From contig NZ_SMKW01000063.1 of assembly GCF_004348985.1 (NCBI RefSeq), positions 1 through 54,990 of the forward strand: 54,990 bases of DNA, in the 5' to 3' direction. The notes below the pieces were generated by a model. The model did not search any database and was not told where the DNA came from. It saw only the letters and a program-made list of their open reading frames with translations. This document shows, piece by piece, positions 1 to 9,500 of this stretch (the first letter of the stretch is position 1; every line of letters begins with the position of its first letter). Made by a program: the position numbers and the translations under genes. The DNA comes from Saccharopolyspora elongata (lineage in GTDB: Bacteria; Actinomycetota; Actinomycetes; Mycobacteriales; Pseudonocardiaceae).

Positions 1-240
1 CGGTTTTCGATGACGAAGCCTCATCAGGAGTTCACTTGCGTTCGCCCTTCAGGTCTTCCCCTTACCCTGTCGCCGACGACGACCCGTCGACACCTTGGGG
101 CTTCTTGTCAGGCAGCTTCACACCCGCCAGTTACCCGGCGAGCATGTGCCCTAGGGGACCAGCCATGTTGGTCACTTGGCTGGAGGGAGCACCATCCTCA
201 CGACGCTCCCCGCTGGTGCGAGCGGCTTATCAGCTCGCAC
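1..240 (-). mobile_element. Group II intron, 5' portion (runs off the left edge)
   Basis: Read on the minus strand, the element begins at 240 with GTGCGAGC, the usual GUGYG-type 5' end of bacterial group II introns. Positions 240-233 pair perfectly over 8 bp with GCTCGCAC at 223-216, as expected for the first stem of domain I. Further in, 47-31 reads GGGCGAACGCAAGTGAA, which I recall from domain I of bacterial group II introns. The exon/intron junction falls exactly where an isochorismatase reading frame stops making sense. The intron-encoded reverse transcriptase and the 3' end lie outside the window, so mobility cannot be judged. Confidence 0.7.
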
Positions 241-331
241 TCTGGTAGTCGACCAGGATCAGCGTGGCGTCGTAGAGGGTCGCCGGTGTTTCGCCGAAGC
301 CGTTGAGCTGGCGCAGCGTCGTGGCAGCCAT
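241..331 (-). CDS. 5' exon of an isochorismatase-family hydrolase gene, interrupted by the intron
   Basis: The ATG at 331 opens 30 codons, MAATTLRQLNGFGETPATLY followed by DATLILVDYQ, plus one extra A. This is the typical N-terminus of isochorismatase-like cysteine hydrolases, in which the Asp of the LVDYQ strand is catalytic. Family members normally continue with Asn-Thr, and the dangling A would start that AAC codon if the intron at 240 is removed, so the split lies inside a codon. Unspliced, the frame hits a TGA about three codons into the intron. A GAGGAGGG ribosome-binding site lies about 12 nt upstream of the ATG. The divergent GlxA-type regulator at 473 may control it; such pairs are common. 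Whether the product is still made depends on splicing. Confidence 0.65.
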
Positions 332-472
332 GGGCAAAAGCCCTCCTCAGGTGGGGTTTCGGGATCGCTCGGCGCCCTGTCGGCGCCGACGTGATCGACG
401 CTACGATCGCTCCGTGGTGTCTGCAATGACGCCCGACTTGCAGATCTGGACATCGCGTTGGAGGGAGAGCCC
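332..472. promoter_or_regulatory. Divergent intergenic region, isochorismatase / GlxA regulator
   Basis: This 141-bp spacer lies between two divergent starts and must carry promoters for both. It holds the GAGGAGG ribosome-binding site of the minus-strand gene near 343-350 and GGAGGGAGA at 460-468, which fixes the GTG start of the regulator at 473. I see no convincing -35/-10 pair or operator by eye. Confidence 0.4.
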
Positions 473-1483
473 GTGCCCGCGCTGAAGCGGCTGATCGTCA
501 TCGTCGTCTTCGACGGCGTCGACCTGCTGGACATCACCGGCCCGCCGGAGGTGTTCTCCCTGCTGCAGCGGGAAGTCGACACCGACACCGGCTACCGCGT
601 GCTCCTGGCCGCCGAAACCACGGATCCGGTCACCACCGCGGCGGGCGTGCGCGTCCTGCCGGACGCCACGTTCGACGAGGTCAGCGGCCAGCGCATCGAC
701 ACCCTCCTGGTTCCCGGCTCGGTGCGCATCGACGCCGACCAGCGCGTGACCGCCCTGACGGACCCGGATGTCACCGCCCGCGTCGCGCAGCTCGCCGGCA
801 CATCGCGCCGCATCGCCTCCGTGTGCGTCGGCGCCCACATCCTGGCCGCCGCGGGCCTGCTCGACGGGAAGCGCGCCACCACGCACTGGTCGACCGCCCA
901 CCAGCTGGCCGCCGACCACCCCGCCGTCACAGTGGACGCCGACCCGATCTTCATCCGCGACGGCGCCGTGTGGACCGGCGCGGGCATCAGCTCCTGCCTG
1001 GATCTGTCCCTGGCGCTGGTCGCCGAGGATTTCGGCGAGCCCGTCGCGCTTCGCGTGGCCCGCCATCTCGTGATGTACCTGAAGCGCCCCAGCGGGCAGA
1101 GCCAGTTCTCCGTGCCCCTCGAACCGGTCTCCACCACGCGCCGGATCGAGGACCTGCGGCACTACATCGCCGGCCACCTGACCCGGCCCATCGGCCTCGC
1201 CGACCTCGCCGAACACGCCCGGGTCTCCGAACGCCAGCTCGCCCGCATCTTCAAGGCGGAACTCGGCATGACACCGACCGCCTACATCGAATCCGCCCGC
1301 GTCGAACTCGCCCGCAACCAGCTGGAGACGACCGACGCGACCCTGGACCGCATCGCCACCACCTGCGGGTTCGGCACCGTCGACACCCTCATCCGCGCCT
1401 TCCGCCGCCAACTGGCGACCACGCCGAGCGAATACCGCAACGGCTTCCAGTACGCCGCCCCGCAGCGGGAGGGCCGCGATTAG
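473..1483 (+). CDS. GlxA-family transcriptional regulator (DJ-1/PfpI + AraC)
   Basis: The protein has 336 aa. Residues 1-180 form a DJ-1/PfpI-like domain (strand LIVIVVFDGVDLLDITGP at the start; nucleophile-elbow-like VCVGAHILAAAGLLDG near 120), and the C-terminal 100 residues form an AraC-type double helix-turn-helix ending in the family signature FRRQLATTPSEYR. Members of this family regulate transcription; the amidase-like domain usually senses a ligand rather than acting as an enzyme. The GTG at 473 is chosen over an in-frame TTG at 458 because GGAGGGAGA sits about 5 nt upstream of the GTG and actually overlaps the TTG. It is divergent from the interrupted hydrolase gene, its likely target, and 41 bp ahead of a MerR gene. 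The ligand is unknown. Confidence 0.85.
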   Translation: MPALKRLIVIVVFDGVDLLDITGPPEVFSLLQREVDTDTGYRVLLAAETTDPVTTAAGVRVLPDATFDEVSGQRIDTLLVPGSVRIDADQRVTALTDPDVTARVAQLAGTSRRIASVCVGAHILAAAGLLDGKRATTHWSTAHQLAADHPAVTVDADPIFIRDGAVWTGAGISSCLDLSLALVAEDFGEPVALRVARHLVMYLKRPSGQSQFSVPLEPVSTTRRIEDLRHYIAGHLTRPIGLADLAEHARVSERQLARIFKAELGMTPTAYIESARVELARNQLETTDATLDRIATTCGFGTVDTLIRAFRRQLATTPSEYRNGFQYAAPQREGRD

Positions 1484-1524
1484 GATCCAGCCGTCACATG
1501 CGTGTCAATGTTCGGGAGTTGGGC

Positions 1525-1917
1525 GTGCGCATCGGGGAACTTTCGGAGCGGACCGGCACTTCGCGGCGGTTGATCCGGTACTACGAGGAGCAGGGGCTGA
1601 TCGTCGCCGACCGGTCCCCCAACGGCTACCGGGAATTCGCGGAGTACAACGTGGACCGGGTGATGCAGATCCGCGGGCTGCTCGACGCGGGGCTGCCGAC
1701 CCGGATCATCAAGCAGATCCTGCCGTGCCTGGACAAACCCCGGGTCATCTACTTCCCCGACGCGACGCCGGAGATGATCGCAACCCTGGAGCACGAGCGG
1801 GACCGCATGACGGACCGGATCAGGTGCCTGACCAGAAACCGGGACGCGGTAAGGGAATACCTCGACGCGGTCCTCGAGTACAACCGCACCGGCGCAGCCC
1901 CGGAAGCGACCGGCTAG
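1525..1917 (+). CDS. MerR-family transcriptional regulator
   Basis: The protein has 130 aa. Starting at GTG 1525 it begins MRIGELSERTGTSRRLIRYY, the classic MerR winged helix-turn-helix opening, followed by EEQGLI and the second helix region NGYREFAEYNVDRV. The C-terminal part is a single long dimerisation helix (LEHERDRMTDRIRCLTRNRD) with a short tail. There is no Cys-rich metal-binding loop; only two scattered cysteines are visible, so metal sensing is not supported. CGGGAG ends 6 nt before the GTG; the in-frame ATG at 1498 would add nine residues that break the usual MerR N-terminus. The target is unknown. Its stop lies one base from the stop of the convergent gene at 1919, so no terminator fits between them. 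Confidence 0.85.
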   Translation: MRIGELSERTGTSRRLIRYYEEQGLIVADRSPNGYREFAEYNVDRVMQIRGLLDAGLPTRIIKQILPCLDKPRVIYFPDATPEMIATLEHERDRMTDRIRCLTRNRDAVREYLDAVLEYNRTGAAPEATG

Positions 1918-1918
1918 C

Positions 1919-2878
1919 TCAGGCGTCGGTCGGCTGCTCCGCGTTCTCCATGCGGACCATCGCCACCCACTCGCGACGGGTCGGGGTCCGCGCCTCCGGA
2001 CCGGATTCGGCGATGTGCGCCCGCAGCCCCGGCGGCAGGGCGATGCCGTGCTTCTCCAGGTAGTAGGTGGTCAGATCCGACCAGATCCAACTGCCGTCGG
2101 TGCGCAGCGTCACCGGGACCACCGGCTCCTCGCTGTCGGTCAGCAGGTCGGGGACCAGGTCGTCCTCCTCGGTCAGCGGCTCGCCCGAGTTCAGGTAGGC
2201 CACCTGCGACTCACGCTCCGGCCCGGCCGGCTCGCGCTCCTCGTTCTCCTCGTCGAAGCGGGCGAGTTCGATGGTCGGCTCCGGGCTGACTCCGAAGATC
2301 TCCCGGCCCGCCACCAGCGCCGGCGCGTGGTAGTAGGGGTCCAGCGGGCTGTCCGAGCGGAACACCTCGACCTGCGGGCTGGCCAGCCCCGCTTCCCACA
2401 GCCGCTCCGCCAGCTCCGCGGCGATGACCTGCGGCTTCATCCCGCCCTCGGTCTCCACCAGGTGCATTGCGCGGGCCACTTCCGCCGGGCCGCCCTCGGG
2501 GGTCCGCCACGCCTGCCACGCGGTGTGCGTGCCCGGCTGCGACTCCAGGTACTCGCGGACCACGGCGGCGTAGGTCTCGGAGAGCGGGTCGTCCTCGCCG
2601 TGGAAGTCCCACGCCACCACCGACACGTCGAAGGCTTCGTCGAGCGCGCCGACCGCTTCGGCGACGGCCGCGTCGACGCCGTCGAGCAGGACCTCTCGGG
2701 TGTCCGCGGGCAGAGGTTCGTTCCACTCCCGGAAGACCTGCGCGATCAGCCGCACCGCGTGGGACCACTGGCCGGCCACCAGCCAGCGCCGCGCCTGCCA
2801 CACCACCTCGTCGGGCAGCATCGGCGCGAAGCGCAACAGCAGCTCGTGCCGCGCCGCGTCCTGCTCGTCCTGCGTCAT
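1919..2878 (-). CDS. Uncharacterised 319-aa protein at the end of the T7SS effector operon
   Basis: I do not recognise the family. The protein is acidic, soluble in appearance, with no signal peptide or membrane segment. Residues 1-120 look helical (DEVVWQARRWLVAGQWSHAV); the middle carries acidic Glu/Asp-rich stretches (ARFDEENEEREPAGPERE); the last 60 residues hold a Trp-rich segment, TLRTDGSWIWSDLTTYYL followed by EKHGIALPPGLRAHI, which I associate loosely with other actinobacterial proteins of unknown function. The ATG at 2878 is preferred; an upstream in-frame start at 2947 adds a Cys/Arg-rich stretch unlike the rest. It is 91 nt downstream of the T7SS-associated gene and co-oriented with the giant effector gene, so a role as chaperone, immunity or accessory factor is possible but unproven. 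Confidence 0.6.
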   Translation of the reverse strand: MTQDEQDAARHELLLRFAPMLPDEVVWQARRWLVAGQWSHAVRLIAQVFREWNEPLPADTREVLLDGVDAAVAEAVGALDEAFDVSVVAWDFHGEDDPLSETYAAVVREYLESQPGTHTAWQAWRTPEGGPAEVARAMHLVETEGGMKPQVIAAELAERLWEAGLASPQVEVFRSDSPLDPYYHAPALVAGREIFGVSPEPTIELARFDEENEEREPAGPERESQVAYLNSGEPLTEEDDLVPDLLTDSEEPVVPVTLRTDGSWIWSDLTTYYLEKHGIALPPGLRAHIAESGPEARTPTRREWVAMVRMENAEQPTDA

Positions 2879-2969
2879 CTCCGAACCCCAAACTCCAGTT
2901 GCCGCACTGCGCACCGCAAGCTTCCCCGGGCACCGGCACCGGTTCAAGTAACCGATACCGGGACGGTCC

Positions 2970-3494
2970 TCACGCCACCGCGCGCTTGAACGCGCCGGCG
3001 AGCAGCCGCATCGAGGCGTCCGAGCCCGGGTTGACGAAGACGTCGACGCCTTCGTCGGGCAGCACCTCCGCGAGCTCCGCGGCGGTCACCTCCTGCCAAC
3101 CCGCGACCTGAACCCTACGGCGGTGAGCCGGGGCGGTCGTCACCAACACCGACGCCACGTCGTCCGGGGACGGCGCGATCACGGGGTTGCCCTCCTCGTC
3201 GATCGCGACCCCCAGCACGGCTTCGCGCAGCGTCGCCAGCAGCGCTTCCGCGTCCGCCTCGCCCTTGTTCACCAGCCGCAGGGTGGCGTCGACGGGGTCG
3301 GTCGGCGAGCCGGGGCCGGACGGCACGTAGTCGGGGTTTGCCTCGAACCGCCCGGTCGTGCCGTCGGCCTCCACGTACCAGCCGCCGACCACCGCATCCA
3401 GCGGCGGCTGCTGCGGATCGCCGCCCTGCTCCTGCCAAGCCGGGTCGATCAGGAACACCCACCGGTCCTCCTCCGGCAGGACCGAATCACTCAT
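2970..3494 (-). CDS. Type VII secretion system-associated protein
   Basis: The protein has 174 aa. It resembles small actinobacterial proteins annotated as T7SS-associated, with an N-terminal segment DRWVFLIDPAW, a central GGWYVEADGTTGRFEANPDY segment, then PTDPVDATLRLV, and a C-terminal half (VLPDEGVDVFVNPGSDASMR) like SseB-type domains. The ATG at 3494 is chosen because AGGAGG lies 8 nt upstream; an in-frame TTG at 3500 is only 2 nt from that site. It starts 27 nt after the stop of the giant gene, so it is almost certainly cotranscribed. It may act as an escort or chaperone for the effector; that role is inferred from position alone. Confidence 0.7.
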   Translation of the reverse strand: MSDSVLPEEDRWVFLIDPAWQEQGGDPQQPPLDAVVGGWYVEADGTTGRFEANPDYVPSGPGSPTDPVDATLRLVNKGEADAEALLATLREAVLGVAIDEEGNPVIAPSPDDVASVLVTTAPAHRRRVQVAGWQEVTAAELAEVLPDEGVDVFVNPGSDASMRLLAGAFKRAVA

Positions 3495-3521
3495 GGTCAA
3501 AGCCTCCTACCTGCGGCCACG

Positions 3522-6500
3522 CTACCGCTCGTCCATTTCATCGTCGCCGTCCCGGCCATGCTCGTCCGCGTCGCCGGCGACCGTTTCGCCGCCCGGGAAC
3601 CTCCGCCACACGCCCCCGGGATCCAGCATGTTGAGCGCGAGGGCCGGTCCGCGCACCTCGGTTCCGTCCGGGCGGTAGCCGATCAGCTCGCCCTGATTGG
3701 TGTCGAGCTGCACGCTCTCATTGGTGGCGAACACGGGCTGGTGGAGGGACATGGCTGCCAGCGCCTGCTGGAAGTCGTACGCACTACCGCCCGGCTCGTT
3801 GAGCTCGCCGGCCAAGCACGCCATCAGCTGGAACGAAGTCGCCGTCGACGCCGCTTCCCGGAACGGGCGGAGGCTCGCGACGAGCAGCGCGAAATTGCGC
3901 CCGTCGATGTCCTCGCCCCGGTCGTCCTGACCAGCCACCATCACGTTGACCTCGAACTCATTCGCGTTGGCGTGAACGGTGATCTGGTAGGACTCCCGCT
4001 GAAGACCGTCGTGAACCCAGGGCGCCTCGTACTGGGCGAAGTTGGTCGTCTGCACAGCGGTTTCGATGTGCGGCAGATCCTCGTTCAGCACGACCGCGAT
4101 GTCCCGGGCCGATCCCGCGCGTGCCCAGTCCAGGTCGCCGGCGATCGCCTGCTCACCGCTCATGAACGTGACCCCGATGTCCTCGCCGTTCGCCCCGACG
4201 AGCCGCGTCACCCGGACCTGCGCGGGAACCAATGGCCTGCCGTCCGCGGTGAAGATGCCGTGCGCGTGCGAGAACGAATGGTCGGTCAGCTGCGCGTCGT
4301 GCCGGCCACTCGAAAGGATCTCGCCGGTGGCCGCGTTGAGCGTCTGGTACGTGCCGTCGCGGTGGATCAGCTCCGCCAGCGACCCGTCGAAGGTGAAGCG
4401 GTGCAGCCGGCCATCCGGCAGTATCCCTGCATCCTGCCAGAACGTGCCGTCCGCCTGGGCGTCCGCGACGTCACGCAGGATCGAGTTCGGGTCACCCAGG
4501 ATCGAGTCCACGTCACCCATCGCCTGAGCTCCGCTGGCGCCAGCGGGAGCCTGATCGAGATCTTCGCCCTCGTCGTCGGAATCGTCCTGCGCCTGACGCT
4601 CCACCGTGGCACTGGACTGCGGCGGTTCCTGGCCGGACAGGGCGCCCCAGATGTCATCGGACAGGCTCCGGCTCACGCTGGCCAGCGGCTCGCGCGGCGG
4701 GTCTTGTTCCTCCTGCTCGCGGCCCGTGGCCTGGCCATTCCCATCGCGCTGCACGACATCACCGTGGCCGTCGAACCGGCGCCACTTGCCACCGTCGACG
4801 ACGCTGCTGGAAGCGCCGCTGCTCTGCGCGCTGGTAACGATCTTCTCGGTCGGGGCGTACATCGGGACGTCGCGGCCGGTGAAGCTCGCGCCGGCCCGCT
4901 GGAGCTGCCACGCGGCACCGTCCGGCCCGTCGAGATTCCCGGCCGAACAGCTGAAGAGCCCGAACGCTTCCGCCCCTTCGGACAAGGCATCCTGGAACAC
5001 GCCGTACTTCTCGAGCACGACGGCGAGCGTCGTTCCGTCGACCCGGAGCCTCTGGTCGTTCCACTTCCCGTCCGGGGACGGCAGGTGGACCGCGAACGCT
5101 TCCGGCTTGCCGTGCGTGACGATGAAGAAGGCCTTCATCCCGTCCTGCACCCACGGTGTGGGCTTCGGCGTCAGGTCCGGCAGCAGCCGGGTCAGGCCGT
5201 GGTTCTGCTCCTTGGCCCACTGCTGGTAGAACGTGTTCTCCTTGTCGGGGAAGTACTCGTCGCCCTGGCGGTCGGTCATGAGCGAGACGCCGATGGTGTT
5301 CCCGTCGGCACCGGTCAGCCTGCTGATCCGGACCTCGCCCACGTCGAACGGGTGCAAGCCGCCGTCGAGTTCCTTGCCGAACAACCAGGTCTTGTGGAAC
5401 ATCGAGCCGCCGCGCTCGCCCGACTTCTCCGCGCTCCTGCCCAGCAGCAGCATCGAGCCCGGGGCCTTCCCCTCGCGGGCCTTGCGGAACAGCTCCGACT
5501 GCTCCACGAGCTTCCCGAAGTTCACGCGGTCGACCTGCACCGTCATGCCGTTGGCCAGCTTGACCTGGAACTTCTTCCCCTTGCCGCGCATCTCGACCAC
5601 GAAGGGCCTGACGCCGTCCGGCAGGGGGCGGCCGATCAGCTTGCCGACACCGCCGTTCTCGGCCCACCCGAGGCTTTCCGCCACCTCACCGGGCTTGGTC
5701 TTGAAGGTGACGCCGATCGTCTCCGTGCCGTCCGCGCCGGTCCGCGTCAGCGGGGTGAACTCGACGTGGGCCGAGGAGAACGACACCTGCTTGCCCAGGT
5801 ACGTGCCCGTGATGTCGTTCTCGCCCCGCTTGCCGAAGAACATCCGCCACTTCGACAACCGCTCGCCCCGGGCCTGCTTGTCCACCGCCGACGACGAACG
5901 GTCCCCGCCTCCACCACGGGCGTCCGGGTTGTCCGCGAGCTGACGGGTCCCCGGTTCGACACCTTCGAAGATGAGGTCCACCGGGAATCCGGAACCGTCG
6001 GCGAATTCCCGCAGGCCGGCGGCGAAGTCCCGGGCGGCCTGATCGCCGTCGCTCTCGTAGACCCGGCCGACCATCTGGACGTAGTCCTCGAACGCCCCGC
6101 CGGTCAAGATGTGGAGCCCGGCCTGGACCGCGATCATCCGAGCCACCGACGCGGTGCCGCCGTTCTCGCGCGGCGGCGGGCCAGGCTGCTCGGTGCCCGA
6201 CGAGCCGTCCGGCCTGGCCATCGTCCCGGATCCGGAATCCATGTAGAACTGAACGTCTCGGGCCACCGTGTCTTTCGAGACTTCGTACGCGGATGCCCTT
6301 GCGATGGCCACATAGGTATGACCCTGCTGGAACAACTGCCGCCACCGCTGCAGCTCCGCGAGGCGCTCCGGCGTGCCCCGCCCCGGCAGGGGTTTCCGGC
6401 CTGCCGGAGTTCCGGCCGTCTCCTGGTGGGAACCGGACAGGTCAACGTCCACGAAGTCCAGATCCGCCAGCAGATCGACAGGACTGCCATCGATCTCGCT

Positions 6501-9500
6501 CGCCGACTCGTTCAACGGCGAGAACGCCGCATCGTGAGTCGTCCGCGCCTGCTTCGCGGGCGGGGCGTCCTGCTCGTCGGACGCCGGTCGCTTGGTTCCG
6601 CCCTCGCCGAAGGGCCTGGCGCTGGTCGATGCCTGGTCTGCCTGGGACGGCTGCGGCACGTCGGACGAGTCCCGTCCCCGGCCGAGCAGGCGGCCGCGCG
6701 GCGGGTAGAAGTCGGCGAAGTGCTCCGCCAAGCCGCGGGCGAACGCCAGGGCCGCCGTCGGGCCGTCCTCGCGCAGCACCTTGGCGATCATCGCCAGGTG
6801 CCGCCGTTCCAGGAGCCGGTCCGCCTCGGTCACGTCGAGGCTGAGCCGGTGCACGCCTGCCCGGCCGGCGATCCCCCGCACCTCGTCGGACGGCAGCGCA
6901 TCGGGATTCCACTTGCCGTTGGTCGCCCATTCCTCCAGCGCGTCGAACCGCGCTTCCCAGCCGGACCGCTGGTCGACCGCGGCCCTCGTGTCGAGCCCGC
7001 GCAGATCCAGGCGCAGCTCCTTGATGATTCGCGCGAATCCCTTGGTGTCGGAGTCGACCAGAGCGCCCGCGAGGCGCTCGCGGAACGCCTGCAGCCGGGA
7101 CTCGTCCACGGAAGGACTCCCACCATCGGCCTTGACTTCGGCGATCAACGCCCGGACCTCCAGTCGCACCAGCGACTTCACCACGGCCGCAGCATCCTTC
7201 TCCCGCTGCGACGGCCGCTTCTCCACCGAAGGCCCGCCGTCCTGGCGCGATTCCGGATCGGCATCCCGGCCGGAGGGCGTCGGCCGCTTCTTCCCGGAGT
7301 CCTGCGCCGACGAGGACTCGCCCGGGCCGTGCACGTTCGACTCCGGCCTGGCCCCGCCGAGCAGGCGGGCGTTGTCGTCGGGATCCGCCGGGATGTAGAT
7401 CGCGTTGTCGTTGGCCGGAACGTTCTCCGACGCGACGACGTGCTGCTGCACCGGCCCGGCGACCAGGTCACCGATGCCGTCGCCGTCCAACCCACCAGCA
7501 TCGGCCTGATCCGCCCAGGCGGCGAAGAACTCTTCGGGATCGATCTCCTCGATCTGGTGGTCATCGGCAGGTCGATCCTCGGACGCATCGCCGCTCGCCG
7601 CGGCGGCCGACGACTCGGCACCGGGCAGATCGACGTCCACCAGGTCCAGCTGCGCGATCCAGTCGCCGGAGCCGTCCCCGCCGAGATCGTCCACGCGATC
7701 CGTCAGCGGCGAGAACGCCCCGGCACCGAGCTCCCGGAACCGCTTCGCGGACTCGCCGGATTCGTGATCGGTGGCGCTCCGCTTGGCGGCACCAGCGCTG
7801 GCCTGTCCTTGCTGACCGGTGTTCTGGCTCGTCGGCGACTGCCCTCCGGCACGCTGCGCATCGCGTGTCCGCTCCTCGGCCACCACCTGTCTGATGTCGG
7901 CCTCGGAGAACCCGCTGAGCCTCGAGATCTCCGCGTACGAGATGTGCCGTCTCTGGCATCGCCGGACCAGCTCGGCCCTCCGATCCGGGTCGGCCAGCAA
8001 TTCCCGCCGCTGCACCGGCGACAGATCCCGCATCAACCCCCAGTACCACGACGCACCGCCGACCAGGTTCCCATGGCTGTCTCGCTTGGCCCTTTCCTGC
8101 GGACTCGAAGCCTCTTTGATCAACGTCCTGATCTGGTCCTCGGAAAGACCGGTCGACGTCACGATCTCCTGGTAGGTGTCCTTCCCCTTCACCTTCCGCC
8201 GGTGAAGTCGGCGAGCCAGATCTGCCCGCTCATCGGGGTTGTCCAGCACGCTTTGCCGGCCCTCCGGGGACAAGCCCCGGAAGCGTCGCCAGTACCGCAT
8301 CCCGTCGAGGATCGAAGCGCCCAGCGATCTGCCCGTCTGGTTCGACGTCCCGGCGTTGTCCAATCGCTGCGAATCCTGCGCCCGGTTCGGGAGCCCGCCG
8401 AACAGGCGGCCGCGCCGCGAATAGAAACCGGAGAACTCCGCCAAGCCGCGGGCGAACGCCTTCGCGCCATGCTCGCCTTCCTGCTGCAGCACGTGCTGGA
8501 TCATCGCCAGGTGTTCGCGGAACCGCTGCTCCTCCTGCCGGTGCCGCCGGCCCGCCTCGCCCTCGGTGCTGATGTTCAGCGCAGGCTGAACGCCCGTCGC
8601 CAGGGCGATCGCCAGCACCTCACCGGACGGAACCGCATAGGGGTTCCACTTGCCCTTAGCCAGCCACGCCAGCTGCTCCTGGAACCGCCGCTCCCACAAA
8701 GCCGCGGCGCTCAGCGGCGCGAACCCCGGGCTGTGCAGGAACGCCTGCTGCTTGGCGCCCTCGACGAATGCCGGCAGCGGTGCCGGCACGACGTCCCGAA
8801 CGCCCGCCTCGAACTCCGCCGCGTTCTTGCCCAGGTACTCGAAGCCGTGGACGTTCTCGTAGCCGACCCCACCGGGGAGCGCGACCTCGAGTTCGTGCGG
8901 CTTCGCCGCGCTCGGCCCGAGCGTGCCGTTCACCCAGATCCCGCCGGGCACGAAGATGCGGTACCGCCAGCCCTTGCCGGACATGCTGATGTTGGACCGC
9001 AACGACGTGCTGACGTAGATCGACGCCTTGTTGTCGGCGACGTAGGACAGGAGGTTCGCGTTCTCCCCGCTCTTCGGCCAGAATCCGCCGGCCGACCGGA
9101 TCTCGCTCGGCGGCCGCATGTCCGCGCGGTACACGTAGAGCGGCCCCTGCAGGTAGACCAGCTGCGCGGGAACCGCGTCCCGCAACGGCACCGACCGGTC
9201 GAGGGCGGCCGCGAGGGGGTCACCGGCTGGGGCGTACCGGCTGAGCCGGTTCGGCACGACCGCGTGCCATTCACCGATCCGGGTCGTGGCGAAGGCGTTC
9301 GCCCCGGGCTCCTTCGACAGGTACCAGTGGTAACTCCCGTCGAGCAGCTTCGCATGGACCGCCAGCCGGTCTTCGCCGCCGATCGGGGTGAGTTCGACAT
9401 GACCGCCGAGGTCGGCGGTTCGCCGCCACAGCCCGTCCGAACTGACCTGGACGACCTGGTCACCGCGTGTCTCCGGGGCTCCCCACCGCTCGACCTCGGC

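Noticed and set aside
136..150. CTGGT in the intron as EBS1 pairing with the exon end ACCAGA
   Set aside because: It lies only about 90-105 nt into the intron, too near the 5' end for a usual EBS1, and a five-base match is expected by chance.
458..472. TTG start for the GlxA regulator
   Set aside because: It overlaps the GGAGGGAGA that is properly spaced for the GTG at 473.
823..1917. A long frame joining the end of the GlxA gene to the MerR gene
   Set aside because: The first part is an out-of-frame Arg/Pro-rich shadow; the real MerR gene starts at 1525 with its own ribosome-binding site.
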